From: Legionella geestiana
Lineage (GTDB): Bacteria > Pseudomonadota > Gammaproteobacteria > Legionellales > Legionellaceae
Direction of reading: 5' to 3'
Length of the DNA stretch: 64,000 bases
Assembly: GCF_004571195.1 (NCBI RefSeq)
Contig: NZ_CP038271.1
Location: 2,289,001-2,353,000 of the forward strand
Below, piece after piece: positions 61,498 through 64,000 of the stretch (positions are counted from its first letter, which is position 1; each line of letters opens with the position of its first letter). The position numbers and the translations under genes were made by a program. The notes below the pieces were generated by a model, which did no database searches, was not told the origin of the DNA, and was given only the letters and a program-made list of their open reading frames with translations.

Positions 61498-61588
61498 TTT
61501 CAGTTTTTTTTACCGTTTGAAACCTTCTTTCAGCTGACCTGCGCGCTCAGGAAGTGCAGGTTTTTGGCGAAAAAACATCACTTGAAGC

Positions 61589-61663
61589 TTGACGTGTGCA
61601 AAAAGGTGTTCCTATAGTGTAGAAAAGTGGTTTAAAATAGTAAAAAAGTGGAGAATTGTGGGG
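61589..61663 (+). promoter_or_regulatory. mraZ promoter and MraZ-type operator
   Basis: TTGACG at 61589-61594, an 18-bp spacer and TATAGT at 61613-61618 form the promoter. Downstream TGGAG (61649) and TGGGG (61659) are spaced 10 bp apart, with TGGTT (61628) 21 bp upstream, resembling the TGGGN repeats bound by MraZ to repress its own cluster. Confidence 0.6.
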
Positions 61664-61685
61664 GAATACCCCGCAGTATAAAAAC

Positions 61686-62141
61686 ATGTTTCGCGGAATC
61701 AACGCCATCACGATTGACGGAAAGGGTCGCCTCGCGGTCCCAGCCCGTTATCGCGACGCGCTCAGCGCCCACGAAGGCGGTTCGCTGGTGGTGACGATTG
61801 ATACGGAAGAAACGTGTCTGCTGCTCTACCCGGGCGCGAACTGGCGGGTGATTGAAGAAAATTTGCAGCGACTGCCAAGCTTTAATGCCGAGGCGCGACG
61901 CATTCAGCGCCTTTTGATTGGTCATGCAACTGATGTGGAGCTGGATGCAAGCGGGCGTCTCCTGTTGCCGCCCTTGCTGCGGGATTACGCACGTCTTGAT
62001 AAAAAAATAGTGCTGGTCGGTCAGGGCAACAAGTTTGAAGTGTGGGATGAGGCGCATTGGAACAGCCGACGTAATGAATGGCTGGCAGAGGAAGCGAAGG
62101 GGGGCGGTTTGCCCGATGAGATGAAGACGTTTTCACTGTAA
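61686..62141 (+). CDS. mraZ: Transcriptional regulator MraZ
   Basis: 151 residues from ATG 61686 ([20 protein letters not shown]). Two AbrB-like SpoVT repeats, each with the DxxGR motif (DGKGRL; DASGRL). Represses the division and cell-wall cluster, of which it is the first gene. Confidence 0.95.
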   Translation: MFRGINAITIDGKGRLAVPARYRDALSAHEGGSLVVTIDTEETCLLLYPGANWRVIEENLQRLPSFNAEARRIQRLLIGHATDVELDASGRLLLPPLLRDYARLDKKIVLVGQGNKFEVWDEAHWNSRRNEWLAEEAKGGGLPDEMKTFSL

Positions 62142-62160
62142 TCAGCAAAGGTGTTGTGTG

Positions 62161-63081
62161 ATGCATCAACCGGTGATGCTTAAAGAAGTAATCGAAGCGC
62201 TGGCGATAAAGCCAGATGGGGTGTATGTGGATGCCACCTTTGGGAGAGGCGGACACACCCGGGGCATACTGGCATCACTTGCCCCAGAAGGGCGGGTGAT
62301 GGCGATTGACCGTGATGCCGAGGCCATTGCCCATGCAGGCGAAGTTTTCAAAGATGAGCCGCGTCTGCATTTGTACCATGGTTCCTTTGCAGAGCTTGCA
62401 AATGCTGTGGAACAGGCGGGTTTAACGGGCATGGTTAACGGAATTTTGATGGATTTAGGCGTGTCATCGCCACAGCTTGATACGCCGGAGCGGGGTTTCA
62501 GCTTCATGCAGGACGGCCCGCTCGACATGCGCATGGATACGCGCCAGCCACTCAGTGCGGCACGTTTTGTCAATGAAGCCAGTGTGGATGAGATGACACA
62601 GGTATTTCGCGAGTATGGTGAGGAGCGCTTCTCAGGACGAATTGCCCGGGCAATTGCCGAGTCACGCGCTAAAGCGCCTCTGGAGCGGACACTCCAGCTC
62701 GCTGAGATTGTAAAAGCGGCCAATCCGCGATGGGAGCGGCACAAACATCCGGCAACCCGGGTGTTTCAGGCCATACGCATACACGTGAATGCGGAGATGG
62801 AGAGCCTGAAGGCGGCACTCAGCCAGAGCATGAAGGTGCTGGCGCCAGAGGGGAGGCTTGCGGTTATCAGCTTCCATTCGCTTGAGGACAGGGTTGTGAA
62901 GCAGTTTATGCGCAACCTCGAGCAGGGGGACGTGCTGCCAAGAGAGGTTCCAGTACGTTTTGAAGCGCAGGATAAGGTATTTCGCCGGGTTGGCAAGGCC
63001 ATCAAGGCGGGTGAGCAGGAAGTGGCAGATAATGTCCGCGCACGCAGCGCGGTGTTGCGAACAGGGGAGAAAATACGATGA
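62161..63081 (+). CDS. rsmH: 16S rRNA (cytosine-1402-N4)-methyltransferase RsmH
   Basis: 306 residues from ATG 62161. [29 protein letters not shown] (SAM site), [27 protein letters not shown] and [12 protein letters not shown]. Second gene of the cluster; overlaps ftsL by 4 nt. Confidence 0.96.
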   Translation: MHQPVMLKEVIEALAIKPDGVYVDATFGRGGHTRGILASLAPEGRVMAIDRDAEAIAHAGEVFKDEPRLHLYHGSFAELANAVEQAGLTGMVNGILMDLGVSSPQLDTPERGFSFMQDGPLDMRMDTRQPLSAARFVNEASVDEMTQVFREYGEERFSGRIARAIAESRAKAPLERTLQLAEIVKAANPRWERHKHPATRVFQAIRIHVNAEMESLKAALSQSMKVLAPEGRLAVISFHSLEDRVVKQFMRNLEQGDVLPREVPVRFEAQDKVFRRVGKAIKAGEQEVADNVRARSAVLRTGEKIR

Positions 63082-63416
63082 ATGCAGCAGCGAAGGTTAT
63101 CCATCAAAGCAATGTGTTCAGTGGAGCGTGGAGTGACATGCACATATCCCTTGCATGGAAATTTCTGGTGGCGCTGATGGTGCTGGTACTCTTCAGTGCA
63201 CTGGGTGTAGTGTACTGCACCAATGCCCACCGTTTAGAGCTTGGTCAGCTGCAGCAGCTTGAGCAGCAGTCCAACCGGCTGCAGCTTCAGTGGGGACAGC
63301 TCCTGCTCGAGCAGGCAAGCCTTGCAACACCTGCCCGTGTACAGGCTCTGGCACAGGATAAGCTGCACATGGTGCTGCCAAATCCGGCTCAAACGCGGAT
63401 ACTGCGTGCCCAATGA
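63078..63416 (+). CDS. ftsL: Cell division protein FtsL
   Basis: 112 residues: a short cytosolic part, one transmembrane helix ([20 protein letters not shown]), then a leucine-zipper-like periplasmic coil ([20 protein letters not shown]). Works with FtsB and FtsQ in the divisome. Overlaps ftsI by 4 nt. Confidence 0.92.
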   Translation: MNAAAKVIHQSNVFSGAWSDMHISLAWKFLVALMVLVLFSALGVVYCTNAHRLELGQLQQLEQQSNRLQLQWGQLLLEQASLATPARVQALAQDKLHMVLPNPAQTRILRAQ

Positions 63417-64000
63417 AGAAGCCTTCGCGAAACGCCCGCCTTTGGGTCGTATCGGGTGTATTTGTGCTTCTGCTTCTGGTACTGGTCTGGCGAATGGTTG
63501 ATTTGACGGTGCTGAACCGTCAGTTTTTGCGCGCGCATGGCAACGCCCGCAGCCTGCGAACCATCGATATTCCGGCATATCGCGGAATGATAACCGACAG
63601 AAATGGCACGCCACTCGCTGTCAGCACGCCTGTCGAGGCTGCATGGGTCAACCCTAAAACCTTTAATCCCCCTGAATCACAACTCGCCACACTGGCGCGC
63701 CTCTTAGACATTGACAAGCGCCGCCTGAGTACCGGACTTTCAAGGGCAAAAGGGCGAGAATTTGTCTATCTGAGGCGTCAGCTGCCGCCCATGCTGTCAC
63801 GTAAAATTGCAAAGCTTGATATACCCGGTGTGAATTTCCTTCAGGAGTTCAAGCGCTATTATCCTGATGGCGAGAGTGCAGCTCAGGTGGTGGGGTTTAC
63901 CAACGTGGATGACAATGGTCTTGAAGGCCTTGAACTTGCCTATCAGGATTGGCTTGAGGGTGTGCCCGGTAAAAAGCGGGTAGTAAAAGACCGCCTTGGT
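63413..64000 (+). CDS. ftsI: Peptidoglycan transpeptidase FtsI (PBP3), partial
   Basis: First 196 codons; the gene runs off the right edge. Short cytosolic start, transmembrane helix (VVSGVFVLLLLVLVW), then the N-terminal dimerisation domain with RGMITDRNGTPLAVS and RYYPDGESAAQVVGF, typical of class B PBPs. The transpeptidase domain lies outside the window. ATGA junction with ftsL. Confidence 0.95.
   Translation, partial: MKKPSRNARLWVVSGVFVLLLLVLVWRMVDLTVLNRQFLRAHGNARSLRTIDIPAYRGMITDRNGTPLAVSTPVEAAWVNPKTFNPPESQLATLARLLDIDKRRLSTGLSRAKGREFVYLRRQLPPMLSRKIAKLDIPGVNFLQEFKRYYPDGESAAQVVGFTNVDDNGLEGLELAYQDWLEGVPGKKRVVKDRLG

Overview
The window reads as chromosome of a Legionella-type gammaproteobacterium. 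Housekeeping blocks are gammaproteobacterial: rluE/icd divergent, clpS-clpA, suhB/trmJ/isc, fis, and mraZ-rsmH-ftsL-ftsI. Between them lie lone, lower-GC genes without recognisable domains, with Ser-rich or short polar C-termini, and one of them has a sequence matching the Legionella PmrA operator. FleS/FleR-like flagellar regulators, a TPP riboswitch ahead of tenA and a chagasin-type inhibitor fit the same picture. Genus is an inference from content; I could not search databases.

Layout. 0-4.4 kb: rluE (cut by the left edge), icd, clpS, clpA. 4.5-13.3 kb: accessory zone with two paralogous orphan proteins, a chagasin-like inhibitor, a class III adenylate cyclase, ETF-ubiquinone oxidoreductase, tRNA-Arg(CCT), a secreted CxxCH protein and two orphans. 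13.4-23.5 kb: one eleven-gene run, hypABFCDE followed by the four subunits of a group 3b (NAD(P)-linked, cytosolic) [NiFe] hydrogenase and its maturation protease, almost every junction overlapping. 23.5-25.5 kb: a decayed serine-recombinase tail, an orphan HAD-like gene, a REP/BIME repeat cluster and a glucosaminidase. 25.7-32.9 kb: hemF, an LplT-like carrier, riboswitch-controlled tenA, two LPS genes (O-antigen ligase, family 2 glycosyltransferase) and fadH. 33.0-39.3 kb: tandem repeats, parE, a DUF2490 protein, a tiny Cys-rich lipoprotein between inverted repeats, a diguanylate cyclase and a frameshifted desaturase pair. 39.5-52.8 kb: fleS-fleR-yhdP-mpl, a two-gene orphan operon, clpB with a heat-shock type promoter, and an S49 protease. 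52.8-56.2 kb: repeat-rich zone with an L,D-transpeptidase, an IS30 element inserted in a dispersed repeat, and a PmrA-box orphan gene. 56.2-64 kb: suhB, trmJ, iscS, an IscU-IscA fusion, fis, rnpB, coaX and the start of the division/cell-wall cluster.

The parts most worth attention are: (1) the paralogous orphan pair at 4.6 and 7.9 kb sharing an N-terminal domain and an NPExEC tail, one ending in a CaaX-like CKIF; (2) the IscU-like domain that has lost all three cluster-binding cysteines and is fused to an A-type carrier; (3) a sterol-desaturase/fatty-acid-desaturase reading frame joined by a single -1 shift in an A7 run; (4) the PmrA-like box at 54.98 kb; (5) nested repeats around the IS30 copy, including a 46-bp inverted repeat with one mismatch; (6) a 45-residue Cys-rich lipoprotein with its own near-consensus promoter.
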